Shown here: positions 8,855 to 17,796 of the stretch, one piece after another
Layout: each line of letters begins with the position of its first letter
How positions within the stretch are numbered: position 1 is the first letter of the stretch
Assembly (NCBI GenBank): GCA_002440745.1
Contig: DJVB01000052.1
Coordinates: 34,958-98,957, forward strand
DNA length: 64,000 bases
From: Bacteroidales bacterium UBA6267
GTDB lineage: Bacteria > Bacteroidota > Bacteroidia > Bacteroidales > UBA1556
Direction of reading: 5' to 3'
The notes under the pieces: model-generated
The model's database searches: none
The model's input: only the letters and a program-made list of their open reading frames with translations
Told to the model about the DNA's origin: nothing
Made by a program: the position numbers and the translations under genes

Positions 8855-10117
8855 CTACTCCTTCGGCTCAATTTCTCTATCTAATTTTCCTTTCAGAATG
8901 TTCAAAAAATCTTGCTTAACACCAGGCACAAAAATCAGATAGAAAACACCAACAAAAAGCGAGGCAACTGCAATAAAAATGAATACCCAAATACTATTGT
9001 CACCGGTAACTTTGGTAATAATCCCAAAGGCAAGCGAAGCAAGCAAAATAAAGGTAAACTCCATAATATTTTCATAGGCCAAAATATCACCAAGTTTTCG
9101 ACCTTTGACTTTGCTTTGCAGATATGCATTCAGTGGCACCTTATAAAATCCGGCGAAAAATGCAGTCAGAAAAATCATAACCGCAAAAATATAATAGCTT
9201 GGGTTGAAAAATGTAATTGCAAAAACCATAAGGCTCAAACCAATACTTCCAATCACAACATAACCTAAATGCACTTTTTTGCCGGAGAGATAACCTGTCA
9301 GAATCGCTCCCGAAGCTATACCAATTGCGGCAATGGCCATAAGGTAACCAACTTCCGACTTACTGACTTGCAGCACATTACTTCCATGAATTGCCAAGTT
9401 CATCTGTATCATTGCGCCAATATGCCAAAACATGGAAAGTCCAAAAACCGCATAGTTGACACCGGGATGTAGGTTGGCAATTCGGAATTGCTTGTAAATA
9501 AAAACCGGGAAAAACCAGTGATTGGTTGTTTGTTCTAAAACCTTGGATTCATTGGCTTTAATTTGCTTTGCTGTGATAAAACCAATCAAAGCAACAAAAA
9601 GCAGTACAAAAGCTAAGATAGTCAACACAAAATTATCGGCCATAATTCCGGCGAGTACAGTACCTAAGAGGACACCGGCAAAAGTTAGCATTTCCATAGC
9701 ACCCGTGCCGAAAGGTATTCCTTCAACACCTTTTATATCTCGAATCAATCCATATTTGGCCGGTGAAAACAATGAACTTTGAGTCCCCATCAGTAAAACA
9801 GCAACCATTACAATATATATGTTTTGGAAGTAGAATCCGGCAATAGCCACTAACATAATGGGAATCTCAGCAGCCTTACCAACAACCATTATCTTTCTTT
9901 TTTGATAAATTTTTGAAAAGCGACCAGCTGATGGCGAAAACAAAATAAAAGGAATAACCAAACAAGCTGATGCGATTGCAATCACCAAAGATTCCTGCTT
10001 TGGCATCCATGTGACACCTACAAAAATCACTAACCATTTGATTAGATTATCATTGAAAACACTAAAAAAATTTGTAAAGAATAATGGCCACCAAGAGTAC
10101 TTTTTTAATTCGTTCAT
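8855..10117 (-). CDS. MFS transporter, LplT (lysophospholipid transporter)-like
   Basis: A 420-residue, about 12-helix inner-membrane protein of the major facilitator superfamily. The N-terminal FFTNFFSVFNDNLIKW and the motif SLFSPAKYGLIRDI closely resemble LplT, which flips lysophospholipids inward for re-acylation. In many relatives this module is fused to an acyltransferase; here it stands alone, although an unlinked PlsC-type acyltransferase occurs at 16425. Its ATG overlaps the stop of the upstream AlkD-like gene by four bases, indicating translational coupling. Substrate assignment is by similarity only. Confidence 0.8.
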   Translation of the reverse strand: MNELKKYSWWPLFFTNFFSVFNDNLIKWLVIFVGVTWMPKQESLVIAIASACLVIPFILFSPSAGRFSKIYQKRKIMVVGKAAEIPIMLVAIAGFYFQNIYIVMVAVLLMGTQSSLFSPAKYGLIRDIKGVEGIPFGTGAMEMLTFAGVLLGTVLAGIMADNFVLTILAFVLLFVALIGFITAKQIKANESKVLEQTTNHWFFPVFIYKQFRIANLHPGVNYAVFGLSMFWHIGAMIQMNLAIHGSNVLQVSKSEVGYLMAIAAIGIASGAILTGYLSGKKVHLGYVVIGSIGLSLMVFAITFFNPSYYIFAVMIFLTAFFAGFYKVPLNAYLQSKVKGRKLGDILAYENIMEFTFILLASLAFGIITKVTGDNSIWVFIFIAVASLFVGVFYLIFVPGVKQDFLNILKGKLDREIEPKE

Positions 10118-10794
10118 TTTTGATTTTTTTTGTTTATTACTTTTAAAGCTTCCCTACTCGATAATGGTGATAATTTGTTAGTTGCAACAAAATCAGCTAC
10201 CCAATTCGGATTTGATTTCGAGTATTCACGCAAAGCCCAGCCTATTGCTTTATTGATGAAAAACTCTTTCGAACCCTCAAATTGATTTATTATCCAGCCA
10301 AGATATTCTTTGTCAGTGGATTGTTTATATTTTAGTTGGTACAAAATCGCCGACCGATATAGCCAAATATTCTCACCATCAATCCATTTTCGAATGGTAG
10401 GTTTTAATATCTCCGGAAATTTCTGAAAATAATACCCCAACAGATTAGGGGCAATCGAGTCAACCGAATCCCACCAGGACTTATGAATTACTAACTCCGT
10501 CACAAAATATAAATCCTCATGGCGAAGCTTCTTTTGGTTTTTAACCAACAATTCACAAGCAGCATATTGATACTCTCTTTCCGGCAAATCCCATAATAAT
10601 CGACAAGCTTTAATAATCTCGTCCATAGATTGCTGCGACATAATATCAATGAAAGTCTTTTGTTTCTCTTTTCGCAAATCCGATTTCAACCCAAGAAACG
10701 GAAACAAATTTCTCATATATGCCGACATTGCTTGGGCATTTTCGACGTTAGAGCTTTCTTCAAAATTTCTGACTAATTCATCTACTTCCTTCAC
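10114..10794 (-). CDS. DNA alkylation repair protein, AlkD-like HEAT-repeat family
   Basis: The 226-residue protein resembles AlkC/AlkD-type DNA glycosylases, which excise alkylated bases with a HEAT-like helical fold. Recognisable parts are MSAYMRNLFPFLGLKSDLRK (23-42), the Trp-rich stretch VIHKSWWDSVDSIA and AIGWALREYSK near the C-terminus. The start is GTG at 10792-10794: the frame upstream runs to a stop with no ATG, and relatives begin about 20 residues before the MSAYM-like motif. It overlaps the transporter gene by 4 bp. Catalytic activity on alkylated DNA is inferred from the family. Confidence 0.85.
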   Translation of the reverse strand: MKEVDELVRNFEESSNVENAQAMSAYMRNLFPFLGLKSDLRKEKQKTFIDIMSQQSMDEIIKACRLLWDLPEREYQYAACELLVKNQKKLRHEDLYFVTELVIHKSWWDSVDSIAPNLLGYYFQKFPEILKPTIRKWIDGENIWLYRSAILYQLKYKQSTDKEYLGWIINQFEGSKEFFINKAIGWALREYSKSNPNWVADFVATNKLSPLSSREALKVINKKNQK

Positions 10795-10847
10795 GTGAGT
10801 GTGGTTTAATGGTGAATACTAATTGCGAATTCAATTTACGCATACAC

Positions 10848-13199
10848 TTACTCCTTTAAATTTTTACGAGCCCAGGCAAGATTATTCTTTGCCAGCTCAT
10901 AATCAGGATTTATTTCCAATGCTTTTTCACCAGCCTTGACAGCATTTTTCCAATCCTCCATTGCATTGTAGGCTGAACATATATTATTGTAGGCCAAACT
11001 ACTATTAGGTTCAAAAGTCAAAGCTTTTTCACAAGCTAAAATGCACTCCTTATACATCTTTTGATAATAAAAACTCAAGCTTAGATTTATCAAATCGGTC
11101 GAATTGTTTAGCTTATCAATTTGCTCCATTAATGCCATTCGACTTTGGGCTAAATCCATATTATTTAATAGAAGTTGGTCTTTAATTCCTTTTGAAACAG
11201 CCTCCTGCCCCATTCGATAAGCGTCAGAATAACGCCCTAAACTATTCAATGCTGCAATGATATTATTGTGGGCACCAACATGGTCGTGTTGAGTTTTCAA
11301 GATAAGAGCGCAAACATAAATTACCGAATCAAATTGCTCTTGATTATAATAGATTAAACTCAAATCGAGTAGTGCCTTCACATCATTTCCATGCAAAGCC
11401 TTGTTTTTTAGAGAGTTAAATTGCGACCGCCGATCTGACGCCAATCCCGTATAATAAACAACGGTAGCATCATCAGGCCATTTAGCTGAAGTTTCGTCCA
11501 AGAGTTGATTGAAATCAGTCCATTGATTATTACTATAATAGTGTTCCAATAAAGCATACCGAGCAAAAATGAAATCCGGAGCCAATTCTACAGTTTTTTG
11601 AAAATTAGCTTTCATTTCATCAAAACGTTTCTTTTCGCGCAAAAAGATTGCATAATAATAATAACCATTATGAGACAAAGGCTGAAGTTCGATGGAACGT
11701 TTGTGATACCATTCCGCATTTTCAACCGAATCCAAAGCATTATAAACAATTGCGATATTTGTGTACAAATAACTATAGTAAGGCATATACTCCAAAGCTT
11801 TTTTGTAATATTCAAGTGCCTCTTCTGACTTATTTTCACCGGCCAATTGCAAACCGTAATTCATCAAACCTCGACCATTCCTCGGGCTTTTAATGGTCAC
11901 GTCGTACCACAAAGTTTTTCCATTATGCCAAACTTCAGCCCTTTGCATGATGCCGAAAAAATGAAAGAAAAACACAACTCCTAAAAGGCTAACTATCACA
12001 TTTTTATAAACAAAAGACTGGGCGATTTGCAAATGATACTTTCGATAAAGCAAATATAATGAATACGTTAGAGATATGGTCAAACCAACAAAAGGGTACA
12101 TCATCCTGTGGTCATTCATCACTTCAGCCAGAGGAATTATGGAAGATGTTGGAGCAAGTGCAATGAAAAACCAAAGGATTCCGAAAGCAATAGGTCGCAA
12201 TTTTTTTCTTCGGATAGTTAAATATAGCGTGTAAATCATGGATAACAGGAAAGCTAATCCAATAAAAAACCGAATATCCCAAATAGAAGAAAAGAGGCCC
12301 CAATCGGTATCTGCGCTTAAATGATATGGAAAGAAAAACGAAATGAAATAATGAAAAACCACAAAAGTTTGGGTTACCATATAAAGGAAAACCGAAGTTC
12401 CCCCCGGAGTATAGCTATCACTTTGCATAGCAAGCACTAGGTAAACCATTGCTCCCGTAACTATAGTTAGTATGGCAAGATGCGCCAAAAGCCCCATAAT
12501 TTTTTTTCTGCGCGAAACATTTGAAGATGCGGATTTTAAATCATCCTCTAATTCAAAAAGAAGATAGTAAACCACTAAAATTGGAAGAAAAACAGCAGCA
12601 GTTTGTTTGGTAAGTAACCCTAATATAAAAGGTATGATGTATAATCCTGTTTTCCGCAAACGAGGGAAGTACAAAAAAACATCTAAAGCAGCAATTACAA
12701 AAAAGGTAGAAATCAAGTCGCTTCGGCTGATGATATAATTAAGAGTTTCGCCATTAGTCAGGTGAAATCCAAAATAAACCGTACCACCAAAAGCAAACCA
12801 ACGGAGATAATTTTCGGAACCAAACTTCGACAACAGTTTAACTATCAGCAAATAAAGCAAAATCAACATTAACAAATATTGCACAAACATCGACAAGTGG
12901 TAATAGAAAGTATTAAAGCCGGAATGGTCTTTATCAAATTTTGAACTTATCCAGAAGTCGATGGCCAAACTTGTAGAAACCATTGGACGATATACTTGAT
13001 TCGCCGGAAGAGTGCTAAAAGTGTAAGCCCCTTCAGTAAAAAACTTAGGTATATTATCGAGACTTCTTATATAAAGGTTGTTTTGAATGGTATGACCATC
13101 GTCGAAATGGAAGGAATTATCGAAATGATTTCGATAGGCAAAAGTTAGTACTAAAAAGAAAACAACCCAGAGGATTAAAAAAATTCGATTATTTTTCAT
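10848..13199 (-). CDS. TMTC-like multispanning membrane protein with C-terminal TPR repeats
   Basis: The 783-residue protein has about 11 hydrophobic segments (residues 1-425) and then TPR repeats to the end (about 440-783; for example ALEYYKKALEYMPYYSYLYT). The N-terminal loop with FHFDDGHTIQNN and the downstream VYRPMVSTSLAIDFW match the acidic first loop of GT-C enzymes related to eukaryotic TMTC O-mannosyltransferases. It is therefore probably a lipid-linked sugar transferase acting outside the inner membrane on proteins or glycans, but this is family inference. Its ATG lies inside the end of the DUF2461 gene (11-bp overlap). Confidence 0.75.
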   Translation of the reverse strand: MKNNRIFLILWVVFFLVLTFAYRNHFDNSFHFDDGHTIQNNLYIRSLDNIPKFFTEGAYTFSTLPANQVYRPMVSTSLAIDFWISSKFDKDHSGFNTFYYHLSMFVQYLLMLILLYLLIVKLLSKFGSENYLRWFAFGGTVYFGFHLTNGETLNYIISRSDLISTFFVIAALDVFLYFPRLRKTGLYIIPFILGLLTKQTAAVFLPILVVYYLLFELEDDLKSASSNVSRRKKIMGLLAHLAILTIVTGAMVYLVLAMQSDSYTPGGTSVFLYMVTQTFVVFHYFISFFFPYHLSADTDWGLFSSIWDIRFFIGLAFLLSMIYTLYLTIRRKKLRPIAFGILWFFIALAPTSSIIPLAEVMNDHRMMYPFVGLTISLTYSLYLLYRKYHLQIAQSFVYKNVIVSLLGVVFFFHFFGIMQRAEVWHNGKTLWYDVTIKSPRNGRGLMNYGLQLAGENKSEEALEYYKKALEYMPYYSYLYTNIAIVYNALDSVENAEWYHKRSIELQPLSHNGYYYYAIFLREKKRFDEMKANFQKTVELAPDFIFARYALLEHYYSNNQWTDFNQLLDETSAKWPDDATVVYYTGLASDRRSQFNSLKNKALHGNDVKALLDLSLIYYNQEQFDSVIYVCALILKTQHDHVGAHNNIIAALNSLGRYSDAYRMGQEAVSKGIKDQLLLNNMDLAQSRMALMEQIDKLNNSTDLINLSLSFYYQKMYKECILACEKALTFEPNSSLAYNNICSAYNAMEDWKNAVKAGEKALEINPDYELAKNNLAWARKNLKE

Positions 13200-13875
13200 C
13201 GATTAGCCGAATTGCATTATTAAGAAAATGATTTAATTGCTTCATTGCACGAAATGAAGTTAAAACTTCATTCGCAAAATCTGTGGCAACCACAGCAGAG
13301 TCGTCAAACATGCGAGTATAGACGTAGCTTTTATATCTTGCAAGATGAATAGCAGGATGGTCGGGTGGAAAACCCTTTGGAGGACGGCTCAAAGCAATAT
13401 CGTCTAAACCACCAAAGAGTTGAACAAATGGAGGCTCATTAATCAACTGAGAAAACAACTCGTGTTTGAACAACACTTCGGTACGAATTGCCTTAAGAAC
13501 TTCAGGTTGAGGCATGTAAACGCCACCAGCAGCCATTGATTTTCCACTTTCGATATGAATATAATAACCTGCTAAACCACCACTTCGACCAGCCGGAGAA
13601 ATAAACGCTCCAAAATTATTTTTATACGGGTCTTTGTCCTTAGAAAAACGAGTATCCCTATAAATGCGAAAAATATATTTTGAAGGCTTTTCGGGAATAA
13701 TTTCAGAATCAAAGCTAACAATTTCCTGAAGAAGATTAGCAACAAACTGTTCAAAAACCAATTTTGCCGAGTCATATTTTTCTCGATTTTCTAAAAACCA
13801 CTGCCGGTTATTATTTCTTTCAAGCTCATTTAAAAATTGAATTACAGTATCCAATTGATTTCCAACATCATTCAT
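13189..13875 (-). CDS. DUF2461 (TIGR02453) family protein
   Basis: A 228-residue cytoplasmic protein of an uncharacterised family. The family signatures FLNELERNNNRQWFLENR at the N-terminus, RIYRDTRFSKDKDPYKNNFG and the central GGYMP-like GGVYMPQPEVL are all present. No enzyme activity is established. It starts at an ATG 19 bp after a TATTTTTG promoter element and overlaps the TMTC-like gene by 11 bp, so it heads a minus-strand operon that probably continues to the transporter. Confidence 0.9.
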   Translation of the reverse strand: MNDVGNQLDTVIQFLNELERNNNRQWFLENREKYDSAKLVFEQFVANLLQEIVSFDSEIIPEKPSKYIFRIYRDTRFSKDKDPYKNNFGAFISPAGRSGGLAGYYIHIESGKSMAAGGVYMPQPEVLKAIRTEVLFKHELFSQLINEPPFVQLFGGLDDIALSRPPKGFPPDHPAIHLARYKSYVYTRMFDDSAVVATDFANEVLTSFRAMKQLNHFLNNAIRLIDEK

Positions 13876-13894
13876 AGTTCATATTTATATCAAA

Positions 13895-13902
13895 CAAAAA
13901 TA
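13895..13902 (-). promoter_or_regulatory. Promoter -7 element of the DUF2461 operon
   Basis: The minus strand reads TATTTTTG, an exact TAnnTTTG match, about 20 bp before the ATG at 13875. Confidence 0.45.
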
Positions 13903-14150
13903 AAATAATAACCCCATCACAAACATTAAAAAATTAATTCAAACATCTTTGCATTTTATATATTTTTGGACACGAATAAACAGAGTGAAACAAATTTATA
14001 ACTATTGCAAGGAATAATGTTAAATTTTACCGATAAAAACGGGTTTAACCTTATACTTCGCATAATATCAATTAGTTATAAAGAGGTTTTGATTTATTAT
14101 TAACACCAAAGCAATTAAATTAAAGTATCGTCTTAAAGGGGAACAGTTCA

Positions 14151-14699
14151 ATGAAATTGTCAAAAGAAGCGGAACTCAACAAGTTAATTAAGGGACTGAA
14201 ACAGAACAATCGTGACAGTCAGCGACTTGTTTATGAACGTTATTTTGGCTTAATGATGAGTATCGGGATGCGATATTGTAAAGATTGGGATGACGCGAAA
14301 GAAGTTGTAAACACTTCATTTCTAAAGATTTTTACAAAAATCGACCATTACTCGGGAAAAGGTTCTTTTGAAGGCTGGATGAAGCGAACAGTAGTCAATA
14401 CGGCATTAGATTTTTTAAAACTTCGCCCTACAAATAATGTGAGTTTTGAGAATTTGGATGCCTATAACGAAGACGTGTTTTTTGAGAACGATGCTGATTT
14501 AAGTATCACTGCAGAAGACATACTTCTTTTGGTGCAAAAACTCCCTGATGCAACCCGAACTGTTTTTAACCTTTATGCTATTGAAGGTTATAAACATAAG
14601 GAAATTGCGGATATGCTAAAGATCAGTGAAGGCACTTCACATTGGCATGTACTGAACGCCAGACGGTTATTGAAGGAAATGCTGGATAAATTAATTTAG
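14151..14699 (+). CDS. ECF-type RNA polymerase sigma factor
   Basis: A 182-residue sigma-70 family member of the extracytoplasmic-function group. Region 2 spans about residues 22-92 (RLVYERYFGLMMSIGMRYC, WDDAKEVVNTSFLKIF). Region 4 is at about 125-180, with the helix-turn-helix HKEIADMLKISEGTSHWHV. Regions 1.1 and 3 are absent, as expected for this class. The next gene, 15 bp downstream, encodes a single-pass protein likely to be its anti-sigma factor. Its regulon cannot be read from this window. Confidence 0.93.
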   Translation: MKLSKEAELNKLIKGLKQNNRDSQRLVYERYFGLMMSIGMRYCKDWDDAKEVVNTSFLKIFTKIDHYSGKGSFEGWMKRTVVNTALDFLKLRPTNNVSFENLDAYNEDVFFENDADLSITAEDILLLVQKLPDATRTVFNLYAIEGYKHKEIADMLKISEGTSHWHVLNARRLLKEMLDKLI

Positions 14700-14714
14700 A
14701 AACATCAATTTTAT

Positions 14715-15356
14715 ATGAGATTAAATATCGACCATTTATTTAAGAATAAGCTCTCAGAAATAAAGTACGATTTTAAATCGGAATATTGGCATGAAATGGA
14801 AAAAATGTTGGCTGAAAAGGCTCCTGTAGGCGGCAGTTCCTCCGGAGGATTTTTCAGCTCTTTCGGTTTTAAAGCCGCAATATTTACTACTACCTTAATC
14901 ACACTTAGCATTGCTGGACATTATTTAATGAATGATTCTAATTCAGGTAATTTACCAAGTTATAATCAAACTGAAGAAGTCGCAACAACTAAGAAATCAG
15001 ACCCTTGCAATGAATTACTTACCCCTCAAACCTCTAATTCTGAAGATATTGCTACTTACAACTATAATTTACGATTGCCTTATCGTTGCGATGTTGTAGA
15101 ATATATCTCTGAAAAAGAGAAATCAGAAAATACTAATTATAAACCATTCAACATTAACGATTACACTTTATATAACTTAGATGAATTAATCATTCCGGAT
15201 CCAACTTTGGTGATTCATGAGCCTAAAGCTGAGAAAGATAACCAAAGAGTAGTACAAAAACCTGAAGAACCAAAAAATGTGAAACCAATGGAAAAAACGG
15301 TAAAACATGTCTTCAAAAAGAAAGGTTTATGGTACTATTTAGGTCTTAAGAAATAA
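14715..15356 (+). CDS. Putative anti-sigma factor, single-pass membrane protein
   Basis: I do not recognise a named family. The 213-residue product has about 50 cytoplasmic residues (IKYDFKSEYWHEMEKMLAEK), a Gly/Ser linker and one membrane helix (about 54-73, AAIFTTTLITLSIAGHYLM). A polar periplasmic part of about 140 residues follows, ending in a basic tail (FKKKGLWYYLGLKK). This layout and its place directly after an ECF sigma gene fit Bacteroidota anti-sigma factors that hold the sigma factor at the membrane. A strong terminator closes the two-gene operon. Confidence 0.6.
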   Translation: MRLNIDHLFKNKLSEIKYDFKSEYWHEMEKMLAEKAPVGGSSSGGFFSSFGFKAAIFTTTLITLSIAGHYLMNDSNSGNLPSYNQTEEVATTKKSDPCNELLTPQTSNSEDIATYNYNLRLPYRCDVVEYISEKEKSENTNYKPFNINDYTLYNLDELIIPDPTLVIHEPKAEKDNQRVVQKPEEPKNVKPMEKTVKHVFKKKGLWYYLGLKK

Positions 15357-15383
15357 GCAACTTCGAGAACAAACCACATAGGT

Positions 15384-15413
15384 AAGCTTACTCATTTTGA
15401 GTGAGCTTTTTTT
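15384..15413 (+). terminator. Rho-independent terminator after the sigma/anti-sigma operon
   Basis: AAGCTTACTC (15384-15393) pairs with GAGTGAGCTT (15399-15408) with one G-U pair and a 5-base loop, followed by a T-run to 15413. Confidence 0.9.
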
Positions 15414-15538
15414 GTATTTTTACGGCCCGATATTCAGATTATTTAACAGGAAAACTATTAGATTCAAATGTCAATATAGAAAGCAAAATTACAAGAAACA
15501 AGAATTTATAACAGTATAGACCTTAAACAATTTAAGCA

Positions 15539-16411
15539 ATGCAAAACCTTGATAACATGATTATTAAATCTATTCAGAATCGCAAAAGAAAAGCTATCAA
15601 TCTGTTTTTAGCTCTATCCATAATTTTTCTATTTGCTGAATGTACAAACACCACAGAATCAAAGATTACGGATGGAAAAAATTTAAGAATCGCCATTTCT
15701 AAAACTTCCGGAAGTCCATCCTACGAACAGTATTCTCATTGGCTGTTAATGGTGGATTCTACCATCGAAATCATTGACATGTACCATAAAAACTTAGACA
15801 GTATCCAAGAAATATTAAAAAATGTGGACGGCATCCTGTTGAGTGGTGGTGAGGACGTAAATCCTGAGCTATATTTTGCAGGCGAAAGGGCTCAATACTG
15901 CGAAAAAACAGATCCAAGACGTGATACTTTGGAGTATTTAATGATGGATTATGCCTTTGGCAACAAAATGCCGGTTTTAGGAATTTGCCGAGGACAACAA
16001 ATAATCAATGTGTTCTTGGGAGGAGATTTAATTACAGACATTCCAACATTTAACCCATCCCCTATTTCGCATCGTTGCCAAAGAGCCGACACGTGTCGAC
16101 ACCCAATAAAAATCACTACAAACAACCTTCTAAATCAGATAATTAACAGCGACACACATAATCTAACGGTCAATTCAAGCCATCACCAAGCAGTAGGTAT
16201 TATTGCCACCACAATACAACCCTTAGCAATATCGCCAGAGGGCATTATTGAATCCATTGGTTGGCTCGACACAAACAACCGCTCCTTTCTTTTAGGAGTT
16301 CAATTTCATCCTGAACATCTTGATTTTCAACATCCACTTTCAGGAAATATTGCCAAAAGATTTATCAAAGAAACTAAAAGATTTAGATTAAATACGAACA
16401 GTAAAAATTAA
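15539..16411 (+). CDS. Class I glutamine amidotransferase-like hydrolase (peptidase C26), membrane-anchored or lipoprotein
   Basis: The 290-residue protein belongs to the gamma-glutamyl-gamma-aminobutyrate hydrolase (PuuD) group. The nucleophile Cys lies in LGICRGQQIINVFLGG, the partner His/Glu in QFHPEHLD, and the oxyanion region in LLSGGEDVNPELYF. It differs from cytoplasmic PuuD by an N-terminal hydrophobic segment, LFLALSIIFLFAEC. This is either a lipoprotein signal with an unusual Glu before the Cys or a membrane anchor. That would place a gamma-glutamyl hydrolase in the envelope, where it might act on poly-gamma-glutamyl or peptidoglycan-derived peptides. A second ATG at 15557 is also possible. 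It is followed 13 bp later by the acyltransferase gene. Confidence 0.85.
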   Translation: MQNLDNMIIKSIQNRKRKAINLFLALSIIFLFAECTNTTESKITDGKNLRIAISKTSGSPSYEQYSHWLLMVDSTIEIIDMYHKNLDSIQEILKNVDGILLSGGEDVNPELYFAGERAQYCEKTDPRRDTLEYLMMDYAFGNKMPVLGICRGQQIINVFLGGDLITDIPTFNPSPISHRCQRADTCRHPIKITTNNLLNQIINSDTHNLTVNSSHHQAVGIIATTIQPLAISPEGIIESIGWLDTNNRSFLLGVQFHPEHLDFQHPLSGNIAKRFIKETKRFRLNTNSKN

Positions 16412-16424
16412 AACACAGTCGAAA

Positions 16425-17729
16425 ATGAAGAAATGGTCTTTTTTCTACGAAGTAGTCAGGTTTTTTGTCCGACTCATCCATGATTGGTTTTATCGAAGGA
16501 TTATAATTCATGGCAAAAAACACATACCACAAAATAAGGCTGTAGTTTTTGCGCCAAACCATCAAAATGCGTTGATGGACCCTTTGGCCATAATATTTAC
16601 TAATAAGCTACAAACTGTTTTTCTAACCCGCTCGGATGTATTTAAGAAGTTTCTTGTGCCGGTATTTTCTTTTCTTAAAATGCTTCCCGTTTATCGCATT
16701 CGTGATGGAGCAGAAAGCCTGAAAAACAATGAAATCATCTTCGAAAAATCAGTAGAAATTTTAGAATCTGGAATGTCGATGGCATTATTTCCTGAGGCCT
16801 TACATTTTGGCAAGCGGAGCCTGCGACCATTAAAAAAAGCTATTCCAAGAATTGTTTTTCAAGCCGAAGAAAAAAACCTTTTCAACACGGATATTCAGAT
16901 AGTTCCCACAGGCATTTATTACGACAACTATACCGATTCCAACAGTTTATTGCAAGTAAATTATGGCCGCCCGATTGCGGTAAAGAAATTTAAGGCCGAA
17001 TATGAACGAAATCCACAAAGGGCAATGTTGCAATTGAGAGATGCAATAAGTGAGGGAATTAAGCCATTAATCATACATATTGAAGATTTAGAAAACTACG
17101 ATTTGTATGAAAATCTAAGGCATTTATTACGTAAAAGGATGGCGAGAAAATCAAAAATTCTACGACCAAATCAAAATTGGTTTAAGATTGATAAGCGGAC
17201 CATTGAGCGAATTGAAAATTTACCTGCAGCGCAGTTTGAGACATTAAAAGGTTTACATATAGATTTTATGAAAGCCTTCAAAGAAACCGGGCTTTATTCC
17301 TTGGAAATCAGGAAGTCGAACTGGTTGAAATTCATATTGAACAGCCTTTTATTGATAGTTGGATTTCCCATATTTCTTTTTGCATTGATTCACAGCGGCA
17401 TCCCATATTTTTTGTTAAAGCACTACCTGAAAACCAAAATAAAAGACCCGCAATTCCATAGTAGTTTGAAGTTTGGTTTTGGACTTTTCGTTCTACCCAT
17501 TTTTTATCTTCTCATTAGTTTTATCCCATTTTTTATTTTAGATGGCCACTATTTCACTTATTTTCTTTTGCTTGTAGTTACTGGTTTAACGACTGTAAAG
17601 TATAAACTACTTTTCAGAAACACACGGATGCATTGGGGAACAATAAGAGCAAGACTTTTCAAGCAAAGGAAGTACAGGAAAATGATTCGACTATATTTAG
17701 AGATTGCCAATTTGATAGGACTAAAGTAG
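16425..17729 (+). CDS. PlsC-type 1-acyl-glycerol-phosphate acyltransferase family protein
   Basis: A 434-residue membrane protein. The catalytic NHxxxxD motif is NHQNALMD (about 45-52), the glycerolipid-binding block is MLPVYRIRDG, and block IV is IVPTGIYY. Block III reads LFPEALHFGKRSLRPLKK, with Ala where FPEG is usual. A C-terminal region with about three membrane helices (after residue 300) is typical of the larger Bacteroidota members. It should transfer acyl chains to lysophosphatidate or a related glycerolipid. It probably shares a transcript with the upstream amidotransferase. Confidence 0.85.
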   Translation: MKKWSFFYEVVRFFVRLIHDWFYRRIIIHGKKHIPQNKAVVFAPNHQNALMDPLAIIFTNKLQTVFLTRSDVFKKFLVPVFSFLKMLPVYRIRDGAESLKNNEIIFEKSVEILESGMSMALFPEALHFGKRSLRPLKKAIPRIVFQAEEKNLFNTDIQIVPTGIYYDNYTDSNSLLQVNYGRPIAVKKFKAEYERNPQRAMLQLRDAISEGIKPLIIHIEDLENYDLYENLRHLLRKRMARKSKILRPNQNWFKIDKRTIERIENLPAAQFETLKGLHIDFMKAFKETGLYSLEIRKSNWLKFILNSLLLIVGFPIFLFALIHSGIPYFLLKHYLKTKIKDPQFHSSLKFGFGLFVLPIFYLLISFIPFFILDGHYFTYFLLLVVTGLTTVKYKLLFRNTRMHWGTIRARLFKQRKYRKMIRLYLEIANLIGLK

Positions 17730-17796
17730 GCAATAATCTGCTATTTCGCAATAAATTAATATATTAAACGAACTACTTCCGTACACCTTTTTAACT

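Noticed and set aside
8912..9268. Plus-strand open frame of 118 codons within the transporter gene
   Set aside because: Lysine- and asparagine-rich antisense of membrane helices; no domain.
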